NCBI GenBank assembly: GCA_027596195.1
Contig: JADGJG010000003.1
Coordinates: 62,001-126,000 of the forward strand
Length of the DNA stretch: 64,000 nt
Reading direction: 5' to 3'
DNA from: Podochytrium sp. JEL0797
Lineage: Eukaryota; Chytridiomycota; Chytridiomycetes; Chytridiales; Chytriomycetaceae
Part shown: one piece after another, positions 20,957 through 32,403 of the stretch
Layout: each line of letters begins with the position of its first letter
Position numbering within the stretch: position 1 is the first letter of the stretch
Notes under the pieces: model-generated
What the model was told of the DNA's origin: nothing
What the model saw: only the letters and a program-made list of their open reading frames with translations
Databases searched by the model: none
Position numbers and translations under genes: made by a program

Positions 20957-23900
20957 ATGATCGCCGATGGTTCCAGGACACGAAATGGCCATGAGAATAC
21001 TCTTGATTCATATCGGCATCTGAAATCCGCACCGAATCGTCCGAAACTTCAAAAAACAATCCCCGATCAACGCGCCGCATCTGGAGCAACCCATTCCAAA
21101 CAAAGCTTCTTCACCGATATTATGATTGTGAAATCAATGAAGATCGAGAATCAGCGACCCCTGTCGAGTGTGTCGACAGTTCCCTCACTCAAACGAGAGG
21201 ATTGGACGCGTTTCGGAAAGCAAGACCGAATCAGAACAGCAAAACCCGCACGCATATGTTTTGGAGCCAGCAAGCCTTGTTCTCCACTATCGAAACATCC
21301 GGGATGGCAAAGTTTACATCAAAATCGAAGTGCTGATCCAAACGACGACGAATTTGACGACGTTGACATGGGTGCGACAATTCTAGGCCCCCCGGTGAAA
21401 AAGCCGATTAAAAAGGTGATTAATATTCATCTATTCTTCGTGGCTGAACAAGCATATGGACTAGATACCTCTCCTCCCAAAACCACGCCAAAATCCCTTT
21501 TCATCATCCTTTTTTGTCCACCAACCCCCCATCCATTTGCCGCTTCCAGCCGCAAAAAGACCATACACAGCTCCAGACCCCTCGACCTTCCAAAAAGATC
21601 CCTTCATCCCACCACGACCAAAAACATGCAACATCGAAGAAGACCATCGTGCCAACATCCAGCGCCTCAAATCCAAAATCAAACCCCGTCCCGCGACCCC
21701 ACCACCCCCCATCCCGGAAGAATTTGAATTTGAAACGCGTCCAAGAAGCGCTCATGTGCCATTCCGATTGGAAAATTATATTAAGCAAACAACGTTGATG
21801 GATATTAGTTCCGGAACTTCTATCCAAACCGCTGAATACGATTACGAAAAGAAAATGCGGGGATTGTTTTTGCCGAGTTTGTTTGCCGCTGACGCGCCTG
21901 AGGATTATCGCGGGAATTCGGCGAGGGAGAGGAAAATTGTCTTGACGCCGCGGGTTCCTGTTGCTGTTAGAAAACGAGTGAGCCATGTGGTTGGCGTAGT
22001 TGGTGGATTACGGGATGCACAGGGACGGAATTTTGTATTTCAACCGGACGGAATGAACGAGATGGCCCTTGAGGGTGCAAGGAGAAAGTCTGTCGCTGGA
22101 AAAGCACCTCCACGTCCGACCTCGGGCGAAGAATCAAGGCAGAAAAAATCGGCTGTTGTTCAAGATACTTTGCAGGATAGAATGGCGGCAGCCTCAGGAG
22201 GGGAACCCCCTCGCGCAAGAAAACTTTCTAGTCTCCTCCACAAGGACATGTTTTTACGACCGAAACCGTTGAAACCTGTAAAGCCAATGCACATGAAGGA
22301 TGGGATGGTGTCGGATGAAATCAGCTTGGTGGAATTGCGCTGGGATTTGGCCATCTATAGTGTCTTGAAGCAGATTCGAATCAAAAAGAGCACACTGGAG
22401 GACACCATGCGACCGGCGGAGGAGGAATCAAAGGTTGCCAAAGCCGAGCGTGCGAAAAAGGAAAAAATCGCGCTGGCTGGGGTGGCGCAGGTTCGCAGAT
22501 TTTTTGACATCAACATGGGAGAGCGAACGGACAAAGAGCTCGACACCCTGGATGCTATTCTGGGAAATTTTCAGTGCTTTGCGAAGCTGCCTCCAGTGGT
22601 TCGGTTCAAATTATACAACTGCTGCATGGTTGAAACCCACGCACGAGGCACAGTGTTGATCCGCGAAGGGCATCAAGCAAAGTATTGGTACGTTGTTCTA
22701 TCGGGAGAATGCCTCCAAGTCCTCCGCCCGGACACTCCCATGAGCGTGACAACAAAGATTGCGGCGGGTGGCTCCATTGGGGAATTTTCAGCAATGTTTG
22801 GAATGAACTCGAGCGAGCTCAGACACGCGCGATCCACTTGCTTGATGCGCTCCGTATTTCTGCGGATAGGAAAGGTGGGTTAATAAATTGGGACGCAGAT
22901 TTCTGCTCACTCAGCTGTATTTCTTGGCATTGGATAGGAGGATTTTACGGCAATTTCGAGGGAAGCCAAAGGATTGGATTCCATGGTATTAGAATTCTTT
23001 TCAACCGTTCCAGCCTTTTTCGGGCTTGAAAAAGAGGTTTTAACGCGTCTGTGTCAAAGAAGGTGACGCGCTTGCGTTCTAGCATGATATCCTCAATTTT
23101 TAACATTTTTTTTCCAGCATTGTTCGTCAATTCAACGTCGAACAAGTGATTCTCCGAGCAGAAGACTACTGTTCGAATTTGTATATGGTAATCCGAGGAA
23201 AAGTGCGAGCCCTCAGCATGGTCACCTTTGTCAAAATGGACTGCGGCGAGCAATCCAAATTCTTGGCCACCGGAGGAAGTGCGCGACGCCACAAATACAG
23301 TCTCGTGCCTTTTGGATTAAACACGGGTCTCCACCTCGGTCCTAATGATGAGGTTGTGAAGGAGCTTGCCACTGTACTCGATTTGACTCCTGGAATGTCG
23401 TTTCCGCCCATGAAGCCTTCCAAAGTCGTGCTCGAGCGACGGCAGTATTTGGAAAAGATCCAAAAAGAAGGCGGGGCCGTATCGCTAATGGAAGAGCGGA
23501 AGAAAAGCATGGGATTGCCTCCAGCTGTTGTTGATACAGACGCACTGCAGCTTCCCTTTTCTTTTATTGTAGCCGAAAGCGTCGAAGTGGTGATTGTGTC
23601 GTTTCGCGACCTTCGAGAGATTTTACCAACCGTTGCGTTGAAACGATTGATGGAGCAGCGGTCGTTGACGGATGTGAGTGTTCAAGAAATTGAGGAACGG
23701 TACATGAGTCTTTTGGGGTGGCGAGATATTGATAACCTTGGTGGGAGGTCGTTGAGGATTGATTCGTTCCGCAGTGATAGTTCGTGGAGCAACCCGGTCG
23801 TCAAGAACAAATTCAAAAAGAATGGAGAGATTGCGAATGATCCGTTTTCGATGGGGAGAGCTGGTGTGAGTTCCAAGAGTAACGCGAATTTGATGGGGTC

Positions 23901-24015
23901 GAGGAGCAATGCAAATGTGAGAGGGTCGATGAGCAATGCAAATTTGACGGATGGAAAGAAACAAAGATCGATGGCAGAATTGCAGTTTGACGAGGCGATT
24001 TCTGGACAGGAGTGA
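20957..24015 (+). CDS. Protein with two cyclic-nucleotide-binding-like domains, copy 2
   Basis: Predicted 963 residues, exons 20957-21415, 21465-22874, 22938-23062 and 23118-24015. It is a tandem duplicate of the preceding gene: shared landmarks include YEKKMRGLFLPSLF, PEDYRGNSARERK, ELRWDLAIYSVLKQIRIKK, EGHQAKYWYVVLSGECLQVL, GGSIGEFSAMFGMNSSELRH and RAEDYCSNLYMVIRGKVRAL. Three intron positions match copy 1, with small shifts. The extra C-terminus carries three or four SNAN repeats (KSNANLMG, RSNANVRG, MSNANLTD). Only 101 bp separates it from copy 1, so its promoter must be compact or shared. Cyclic nucleotide binding is not certain for either domain. Confidence 0.7.
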
Positions 24016-24098
24016 AATTTGAAATTAATTCTCTCGAATTGTTTGCGGCAATTTAATCTCCAATTCAATTTCTGAATTCAAAGATATTGAAATCCAAC

Positions 24099-24494
24099 AT
24101 GCCGCCTCCCATCAAAACCAATAATGACACGGACAACTTTCTTGCAAATGGGACGAGTCCGAACCTTAAACCCAATTTTTCATTATCCGTATCAATAAAG
24201 GCAATGAAAACCAGCAATTTCCTCCAATACAAACACTCTGGAAAGGGTTCGCAACGCGTGGTTTCGTACCAACTCATCCATTATAAGAAAATTTCGAGCT
24301 TCACGGGGCTGCACCGACGAAGCAGTTCACGGGGACCAACCGACAACAACCCAATTATCTCTGCATTTGGAAATAACGCGAGTTTTTTCACATTGAGCGA
24401 CGCAAGGCGCGTTTTCATGCGAACCCGTCGAGCCTTGCGTTTAAACATGGCCATTACGAGCACCCTCGAGTTTCACGGGGGAACCTCGCGATAA
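24099..24494 (+). CDS. Hypothetical 131-residue protein (doubtful)
   Basis: An ATG at 24099 opens MPPPIKTNNDTDNFLANG and reads to TAA at 24494. It has no recognisable domain and is basic and Ser/Asn-rich, 83 bp downstream of the CNB pair. It could be a small lineage gene, a remnant of a CNB N-terminal exon, or chance. The rest of 24016-24925 holds nothing I can support. Confidence 0.25.
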   Translation: MPPPIKTNNDTDNFLANGTSPNLKPNFSLSVSIKAMKTSNFLQYKHSGKGSQRVVSYQLIHYKKISSFTGLHRRSSSRGPTDNNPIISAFGNNASFFTLSDARRVFMRTRRALRLNMAITSTLEFHGGTSR

Positions 24495-24925
24495 ATCAAA
24501 ACTGATCAATTAAATATATCAAAGCGGGGAAATGAATGAGACACGCTTTTTTGGTTTCGTTTTAATTGACGATTTTGCGAGTGTTCAAGCCCCCCAATTT
24601 GTTCTTTTGTGGAAAGAAATCGTTGGACCTTCATCCAAAGAATATCATCATGATCTAGGTCTTTTGGGGGGTCGCGAACGAGGCCTTTTTGCAAAGTGTC
24701 AAACCGACCTGGCGAGTGGCGGGCTCGGAGTTCCCGAGTTGGCAGTCGGCCTTGATTCCTATCACACCCACGCGCCTTTTCCCACTCTTCGTAATATTTC
24801 ATTTGATGAAAAGATTGTAAGATGCCGTATCAGATACAAATGATTCAAAATGACATTTTTTACTCGGGTGCGTCTTTGAAAAAAATCCGCCAATCAAAAC
24901 CCGCCCCATCACCCCCTTTCCCAAT

Positions 24926-25620
24926 ATGACCACCTCGCTCGTCTTCCCGCCCGCCTCCGACACCCTCCTCTTCAGCGACATGCTCGACTTCACCTCTCAT
25001 GACATTCTTAACGACCTTTCCGCGTTTGACTTTCTCGACTGGTGAGGAACCCTCATTTCAGAAGCTTCCAAATTGGATTTTGACAGCTGACTTGCGGTTC
25101 CCCTTTAATTAGTCCCTGGACACTTCCTGCATCCTCTCTGCTCCCCGACCTTCCCAAACCCAAGCGATCGCTGCCTGAAGAGAATGAAGAGCGACACGCC
25201 AAGCGGCATTGCCCAGTTTCGGTCGACCCATCTCTCAAGATGTCGCCAACTCACTCATCCCCTTCCTCAGCCGGATGTACCCCGCCCGACTCAACGACAT
25301 CAAGCTCGCCCTTGTTTGACCACCTCGAGTCACCCTCGAGCAGCCATACCCTCGTTATCCAACATCCCGAATCGAACCTGAGCGCCAAGTCCGATGTTGT
25401 AATGGACTCCTTTGTGGCATTAACAAGCGTGTCTGCGGGAGGAGGTGTGGATAATGGGCAGATCGCGGAGCGCGTGTTGGGATGCGGGACGCTTGAGTAT
25501 CAGTTGTTTTTGGAGTTTCGGCAGCATCAGCGGAGGCAGGAGGAAATGTTGTTGGAAATGTTGGTGAAGGAGCAGGAGGTGGAGGATCAGGTGAATGGGT
25601 TTGAGGACTTTTTGGTCTAG
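24926..25620 (+). CDS. Zinc-finger-less protein sharing the C-terminal helix of PacC-like genes
   Basis: Predicted 207 residues, exons 24926-25041 and 25113-25620, in phase. The N-terminus is acidic and hydrophobic (DTLLFSDMLDFTSHDILNDL), resembling an activation domain. A basic patch PKPKRSLPEENEERHAKRH could be a nuclear signal. Near the C-terminus, LEYQLFLEFRQHQRRQEEML aligns with RYQIYMNFKHHQKIEESLF and QYHAYCNFKQHQQIQEELF in the two finger genes downstream. There is no C2H2 finger at all. It may be a regulator partner that uses the same helix for dimerisation, or a PacC-like gene that lost its fingers. Function unknown. Confidence 0.6.
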
Positions 25621-25972
25621 AACGTTACATAATGTGGGGGGAGCATGGGGGGGGGGGGGGGGTATTTACCTCAACTAGCTGTTTTGTTTTCTTTCTTTCG
25701 TTTTTATTGTTGCTGCTTAGAGTGTAAAGGCAAATTTAGTTCGTTGAATCTTTTTTCGATTGTTGTTTTCGTGTTTTAAACGCGTCGCTGAAATTGGCGG
25801 GTGTGATATCAAAATCAGCCCCCGTTCGTTCCCCTCTGAGAAACAGCAGTTGGTAAACCTAATAAATAACTAGAAAAGAATAGCGCAAGGAAACGGAGCG
25901 TGATCAAGGCAAAGGGTGTTTTGACGTGTGACCGCAGTTCGCCCCCGCAGTCAGCCAAAAAAACCACGCGAA
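25621..25972. other. Short intergenic region with G16 homopolymer
   Basis: A run of sixteen G (25647-25662) follows the preceding stop by 26 bp. The remainder is T-rich. No gene seen. Such a run is also a likely sequencing-error spot. Confidence 0.6.
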
Positions 25973-26439
25973 ATGTCGTTCCGCCAGTCATTCCGATCGG
26001 CACACCGGGCCGCCTCGTTCACCCGATGCACACCAACCACCTCTCGCTTCACATCATCTCCCCTCTTCACGTCTTCCTCCAAAGCATCGTTTGCTTCCAT
26101 GTTCGAATCAATGCCCGGCGCATCCTCAGCAAACTTCTCTTCTTCGTCTTCATCGCAATCTGCGGGGGCAGGTTTCGCAGGGATGGGATCTTCGTCTTCA
26201 TCTAGTTCGATTCCGTTGCGGGGGTCTTCAGCGGTAATTTCACGAGTCGTGGTGATCGAGGGGAAAAAAAGCAAAACTGAACCGACGCTTTTGTGCAGGG
26301 CCTCGCATCATCGACCCTCAAAATAGACTCGGGAATCACAGCAATGGGGCCTTTTACGGCACGCGGGATTCACATGTTCACCACTTGGGTGTTTGAAGAC
26401 GATCGGTTAGTGGCTTCCCTTTCAAACCCCTCTTTCTGA
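25973..26439 (+). CDS. Small Ser-rich protein with mitochondrial-type N-terminus
   Basis: Predicted 133 residues, exons 25973-26233 and 26299-26439, phase 0. It starts MSFRQSFRSAHRAASFTRC: Arg, Ser and Thr without acidic residues for the first 40 positions, which fits a matrix presequence. The middle is a poly-Ser/Gly low-complexity region (SANFSSSSSSQSAGAGFAG). The second exon encodes a compact, better-ordered end: STLKIDSGITAMGPFTARGI and HMFTTWVFEDD. I do not recognise a family. The intron with a clean GTAATT...TGCAG boundary supports a real gene. Confidence 0.5.
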
Positions 26440-27172
26440 AGGAGAATTGAGCGAAATAGCTGAAATGAAGCGGATAGTTAATTAGCGATACAAAAAACAG
26501 AGTATAATGCTCTCTTCTTCCTCCCCCCCTTCGTTCGATTCCCGCCAAAAACTTATTTCCTTCCCTTGCCTTCAAACTTTAAGGAAATAATGAGCGAGTT
26601 CATTCGAATTGGAATTTGATCGGGGCGAAATCGGGCTTTGTTGAGGAGGCGGGAGGAGAGCGCGTTGTTTTTATTTGTTGTTTTTTCCGAAATGAATTCG
26701 CGAGGCTGATTTCTATCCGTTTCTTCCCCCCTCTATCTGACCTCTCTGATTCTCTTTCTTGCTCGCGTTTTGTCGTGGTTCTCTGAAAGCTAGCAGGTTC
26801 GTTTTTTTGAGTTTCCGTTTCGCGTTTTTTGTTGCTCACGACCGTTTCTAGATAACGAACGTTCTCGGATTGATTTCTTGTGCAATTGTGGGAGGGCTGC
26901 TCACGCGTTTATTTTTCTGTTGGAGTGATTTGAAAAAGGCTTTTGTTTGTTATTTTAATGAGGTCCGAAATCCGGACGTCCTCTTGTCAAAATGCGATGC
27001 GATCCCGACAAAAGCCACAATCAGTCAGCGTTGTCGAACCGTGCTGCAATTTACGGGAAACCAGGCCTGAACCCACACGGGTTCAATGTCCTGGTTGAAC
27101 GAATTCGAATCCTGTGCAAACCCGCAAGTTGACGAGTGAAAAAGTAACAGGAACTGTCAAAAAAACAACAGA
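26440..27172. other. Upstream region of PacC-like gene 5
   Basis: About 730 bp, with a pyrimidine-rich segment near 26510-26770 (runs of C, T and TCTCT). Small open frames on either strand have no family features. No gene seen. Confidence 0.45.
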
Positions 27173-28337
27173 ATGGAACCCGCAGCGGCACCCGTACCAC
27201 CCCACCAAACCTTCACATGTCTCTGGGCCGCCCCACACCCCGACACGCCCTGTCTCCTCGTGTTTGACGACGCCGAAACGCTCAACGCGCATCTATCCGC
27301 AGATCACATTGGGCAGAAGCGGGATGGGACTTTGGGGGAGTTGAAGTGCATGTGGTTGCAGTGTACGGTGTATCATGGGAAGGTGTTTGCGAAGCGGGTT
27401 TTGTTGTTGAATCATTTGAAGGTGAGAGTTTGTTGGGAAGGAGAGGGGACACTTACGGATTTATTCTCCTTCATATCGATTTATAGAGCCATATTGCGTT
27501 TAAACCGCATGTATGTGGAGAGTGTGGAAGTGAATTCAAATGGTGAGGAGGGTCTCGTCGTGAATCAATGACTAATGCTCGTTGGATTCCCTTGATTCCT
27601 TTGATCTGAAACACAGGCCGCATGACCTCAAAAAGCATCAACGCAAACATGATACTCCACTCGACTCGTCCAGCTCCTCCTCGAATGACCACCCGCCACG
27701 GAAAAGAGTGGATGTTAAAAAAGTGGCAGGACCTGGTCCATCCCATTCGCCACCACCTCCTCCTCCACCGCCAATAGATTCCCACAGTGATCCAACAACC
27801 CCACATCACGCTTCTTCCTCGTATTTCGATTTGAATCAACACTCTACCGAATCTCTCGATCCCGTTCGCCAATTGAGGCAGAGAGGGCTTGTTGGCGCCG
27901 CGGCTGCTACTCCGAGTTCTCTGTTTTCCTCTCCACCACCGACACTTGTCAAAATCGTGGCACCGCCGCATCACACGCATTCCCCACTCCCGCCGTTCCT
28001 CCCTCCACAACGCAACTCGAGCAACTCGAATTACCACAACGACCATGCCGGATTTCGGTTCCTCAAACCGCTTAGCGAAATTGCGGCCGCGAATGAACCG
28101 GCTTCCGTGGGTGCAGAGGAGGAGGACGGGGAGGATGTGGGGGGTGCCATGGCGATGGCGAGGAGGCTTGGGCCGCAGCGGTATCAGATTTACATGAATT
28201 TCAAGCATCATCAGAAGATTGAGGAGAGCTTGTTTATTGAGAGGTTGGTGAGGGAGAGGAGGCAGCAGCAGGTGCAGTTGCATGGGGAGAGTGTGAGTGT
28301 GGGGGAGGTGGAGGAGGTGAAAGAGGGAGGGGTGTGA
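27173..28337 (+). CDS. PacC/RIM101-like zinc-finger protein 5
   Basis: Predicted 341 residues, exons 27173-27421, 27487-27542 and 27617-28337. Fingers: CLWAAPHPDTPC..LNAHLSADHIG, CMWLQC..FAKRVLLLNHLKSH and CGECGSEFKWPHDLKKHQRKH. An extra intron falls inside finger 2, and the finger-3 intron sits at the usual Trp codon. A basic cluster (PPRKRVDVKK) follows, then Pro-rich tracts and an acidic patch. The C-terminus has the helix RYQIYMNFKHHQKIEESLFI followed by ERLVRERR, shared with gene 6 and the finger-less gene upstream. Finger 1 has an enlarged Cys-Cys spacing compared with genes 1-4. Probable DNA-binding regulator; targets unknown. Confidence 0.8.
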
Positions 28338-28534
28338 TTTTTTTGGTTCGTTTGAATATATGGGTAGTAAATAGAGAATGTGGGAGAGGAGGTGCTGAAG
28401 ACAAAGAAACAATGAAGAATGAAATTTTCCGCAACAATGTGGAACCTTGAGAAATTTTCGAACCTGCGTTTTTTTTCCAAATCTCTCCTGCAGTCACAGT
28501 TCCTCACCCTTACCGAGCCCACGACTGCGCCCAA

Positions 28535-29812
28535 ATGACCGACCCAGTGCCTGCCACCCAATCCTTTTCCTGCCTCTGGACAAAACGAGGCCCCACCGGC
28601 ACCCGCGAGCCCTGCCTCCAAACCTTTCCCGACCCCGACACATTTACGGCCCACATCCACTCGGTGCATGTGGCCTCGAATAAAGTCAAGGGCGATATCA
28701 AATGCATGTGGTTGGACTGTGCGCGGGGGGACAAGGTGTTTCCGAAGCGAGCCCATCTGTGCAATCATTTGACGGCGCATATGAGTTTTAAAGCGTTCGA
28801 GTGTGGAGAGTGTGGAGCGACTTTCAAGTGGGCGCATGATTGGGTAAATTGATTTCGGTTTGGGGGCGTATCAGTCGAGCTGTCAAATTTAATTTCGGCG
28901 AATTCTTTTTTTGGTTTGTAGAAGAAGCACTGTTTGAAGCAGCATGGAGCCGTTCCTGATCGAGAACAGAAAAAAAAGGTCAAGAAAGTGGCGGCCCCTC
29001 GATCCAGTTCGCGTCGCAAACACAAGGAGTACTCCGCGTCGCCTTCCCCACCGCCAGCCGACTTTGACAGCTACCCCGACCAACAACACTCGGTGACACC
29101 TCCAATCGCATCCAACGAGGATTCTCAACAACAACCGGATACACTGTCATCCGACGACATGAACTTTTCGTTCACGGATCTCGCGCAAGAGGACCACCAC
29201 AACATGACGTCTGCGTCGATCCTGGCGCTTTCGAACCAGATTTCAATGACTTCAGCGGCTTTGTTGGAGGCGAGCGCGTCTCCTGCTATATACCCTTCGT
29301 CGCAGCAGCACCAGGACACGATGGCTGCCATGTCGTTTTTGGAGTTTGATTCCCCACTTTTGACGCCACAGAGCACGTTTGCGAATACTATGGGCGGTGG
29401 TGGGGCTGGGGTGGGTGATTCGGGGGTGACTCCGCGGGATGGGTATGTGTCGAAGCCGGGGCCGATGGGTCAGAGTCCCCGCGTCATGCCAGAAGGAATG
29501 ATGCCCAGGAAACTCGGCCCTCAACAACAACAGCAAGGGAACCTGTCCCGGTTCTCCCTCCCCCAAGTCTCACACACCCCGATCCCATCCCACATGACCC
29601 TCAACGCGTCGTCACCCTCGCATCAGCAGCCTGTGTTTCAGAGTCTCGAGTTTATGGGGAGTCCATTCGTGATGCCGTTTTTGGAGGGTGCGGGTGGGGT
29701 GGGACAGGGGTTGATGAATTTGACGCCGGCCCAGTATCATGCTTATTGTAATTTCAAGCAGCATCAGCAGATTCAGGAGGAGTTGTTTTTGGAGCATTTG
29801 ATGAGGGGGTAA
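28535..29812 (+). CDS. PacC/RIM101-like zinc-finger protein 6
   Basis: Predicted 399 residues, exons 28535-28843 and 28922-29812. Fingers: CLWTKRGPTGTREPC..FTAHIHSVHV, CMWLDC..FPKRAHLCNHLTAH and CGECGATFKWAHDWKKHC. Here the intron in finger 3 lies four codons further on than in the paralogues (after HDW). A basic stretch (REQKKKVKKVAAPRSSSRRK) is a likely nuclear signal. The long Ser/Gln/Pro-rich region ends with QYHAYCNFKQHQQIQEELFL and EHLMRG. Together with gene 5 it forms a subgroup defined by this C-terminal helix. Only about 200 bp separates it from gene 5. Confidence 0.8.
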
Positions 29813-29970
29813 AATAAATTTGATTTTTTTTGTTTCTCTCTTGCGTGGATGGTGTGTTACGCGTACTAATAACCACCCCTCCCTCATTAACGTTATAGAG
29901 AAACAGAGAAGGAATGCTTCACATGACTCCATCAACTGAAAATTTTCTTTCTTTTTTCGAAACCTGAACC

Positions 29971-32210
29971 ATGCAGAACAACGCCCAGGACCTCGACTCT
30001 CCATCCTTGGCATCGCTGCGAGAATCCTTCGATGCCCAGGGAGGTGCTTCACAAACCCTCCTGGGCACCACCTCTACGCCACTGCAATACACGCCCGTGC
30101 AGGCATCCTCGGCGATCGTGAACACTCGTTCCTTGGGACAACCGACGAGTGCGGGAGGTGGTGCGGGCAGTGGGAGGGGGGCGTCTCCTGCCCCGAGTCA
30201 TTTTACTTGTTTGTGGGCGGTGAGGCCGAATAGTCCGTGTTTGCAGGCGTTTACGGATCCAGGTAAGGGGGGGTTTGCTCATTGGGGAGATGGGGAGTGC
30301 TGAACGATTCGGTAGACGAATTCTACGCACACATTGCGGAACTCCATGTCGGCCGCAAAAGCATGGGCAACCTTACGCTCAATTGTCTGTGGATGGGGTG
30401 TGGGCATGGAGACCGGCCTTTTTCGAAGCGAGATCACATTGTGAGTCATTGTAGGGCTCATGTGCCGTTTAAGGCGAATGTGTGTGTGGATTGTAATGCG
30501 CAGTTTAAGTGTGAGTTGTTCTTGTTGTTGTTGTTTTGGTTGAGTTGGCGTTGGGAGGGAGGGGAGGGGGGGGGGGTGGTTGGATTCTATTTGGGGAAAT
30601 TGGGGAAGGGTGCGATTACGTAACTAATTCGTGCTTGTTTTACTTGTTTATAGGGCCGCAGGATTTAAAGAAGCAGTTGAGTGGGGTTTCTTTGGTCGCG
30701 GAATAATCAACACTGCTGACAGGAAAAACTACACAGCTGCCTCAAACAAAACCACACGTTTGTCGACCCTTCTGTCCGCTCCGATCGCCCTGGACCCTCC
30801 ACGCTCGTGGTGGACCAAGAAACTGGCACGCCCATGATGAGGGAAGGTCCGAGGCTCACTGGGGGAACTCGGCGGTTGGGACGTGGCAGGGGTGGTGGGG
30901 TTGCGCAGTATGTGGGGACTTCGAGGAATAATAGTGCGGCGGTTTCGGAGGCGGGTACGGCGAGGGATTCGGTGGATGGGTTGTTGGCATTGGGTGGGAA
31001 GCAGCAGGGTGGGGAGATGGGGTATCGACAGCCGACGGTGATGCAGCAGCAGCAGTATTCGAATCAGGGACTGCCTTATTCGCAACAACAGCCGTTCACG
31101 ACACATCAATCCCAGCAAGAGTTTCAGCAGCGACAGTTTGACCAGTTTCAGCAACAACAACAATTCGATCTCGATCAAATGCGGCAGCAACAGATTCAAA
31201 ATCAGCAGCAGCAAATGTTTTCGCGGTCGTATCCGACGTATCCCGGTACCGGGGGTCCCAATATTCAACTCGATGTACCCACGCCACCTACGGCGCCTTT
31301 CATACCCCAATCCCCGGCCTTTGTGAATGTCCAACGACAGACTCTGACGCTGCAACACTTGTTGAATAGTAACCCGAATACTCCCATGCCGAATCAACCC
31401 ATGGCGAATTATCACCCGAGTCCGAGTTTTTTGAACCCGAATACTGCGTTTAAGGTTCCTGGGGGGATGGGATCCTTTACGCCGGGACCGCCGCCGGCGA
31501 TGCAGACACCGCAGTTTGCGTATTCTGGGGAGGTGGGGGTGGGGAGGACGCAGTCGTTGGATATGGTGCAGCAGCAGCATCCGTTGCTTGTTCCGAGTCC
31601 CAACTTTAATCATGGATCGTTTGCAGCGGGGGGACGGTCGCCTCTCGTTCATGCGACTGGGGGCAGGAAACCGCATCCATACCGCGTGTCAACGGGGGGT
31701 GGAGTGAATAATGGGATGTTTAGTCCTGTTCCACCGGCGTTTTCGGGGATGGAGGCTGGGTTGGCGGGTGCGAGTCCGTTTGGTAAGAGGTCAGAGGGGG
31801 TGTTGCTGGGAAGGCAGATGCAGGAACGGAATTTTTTGAGGCAGCAGAGTTTGCAGCAGCAGCAGCAAGGGGTTGTGGCGCCGCAGACTCCTCAACAGTT
31901 TTTGGAAGGGTTTGGGATTACTTCTGTGGCGGGGCAAGGTGCGGGAGGTGGTGGTGGGGGTGTGATGGCGGGGTTCGCGAGTCCCATGATTGGAGGCGGG
32001 TTTGGGATGCGGGATGTGGAGGCGGATATTTTAGCGGATGTGGATGGGTTGTTGGCGGGAGGGATTTTGGGGGAGGAGGTTGTGAGTACGCCGACTGTGG
32101 TGAATGGGGCTGGGTTTGGGGAAGGGTTGTTGAGTCAGGCGTATGGAATGATTGGAGGGGATTTTGCGGGAGGGGAGTTTGGGAAGGCGGGGGTGGATGA
32201 TTTGTTTTGA
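29971..32210 (+). CDS. PacC/RIM101-like zinc-finger protein 7, Gln-rich
   Basis: Closest to classical PacC/Rim101 by eye: CLWAVRPNSPC..FYAHIAELHVGRK, then GNLTLNCLWMGCG with FSKRDHIVSHCRAHVPFKAN, and CVDCNAQFKWPQDLKK. Exons 29971-30262, 30316-30510, 30654-30685 and 30723-32210 give 668 residues in frame. The third junction needs a 37-bp intron (30686-30722, GTTTCT...GACAG); without it translation stops at the TAA just after VAE. The downstream frame (EKLHSCLKQ...) stays open for nearly 1.5 kb and is rich in Gln (MQQQQYSNQ), Pro and Gly, ending in acidic patches (DVEADILADVDGLL) and DDLF, which suggest activation segments. No KMS or helix motif is present. Confidence 0.7.
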
Positions 32211-32403
32211 TTGGTGTGTGTGTAGTTTTGAATATAGGTAAATGGACGATCACCTGGTAATTACCCATTGATGGGTGATGGGAAAGGGGATCCCTCACCA
32301 AGCACGTCAGATCACAGAAATTTCATTCGCATGGAGTTGCGCGTGTTTCGCAAAAAGGGATTGGTTAAATTGTAATTCCGCAGAATCACATTTTCAACCC
32401 CAA

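Noticed and set aside
24532..24843. 103-codon plus-strand frame after the CNB pair
   Set aside because: No domain, no splice support and an equal-quality antisense frame; treated as chance.
27060..27120. Possible tRNA, suggested by GGTTGAACGAATTCGAATCCTG
   Set aside because: No acceptor stem or D-arm can be paired around it; I found no convincing tRNA or rRNA in the window.
30729..31676. 315-codon minus-strand frame opposite the Gln-rich tail of PacC-like gene 7
   Set aside because: Composition (Arg/Leu/His) is the expected antisense of CAG/CAA-rich sequence.
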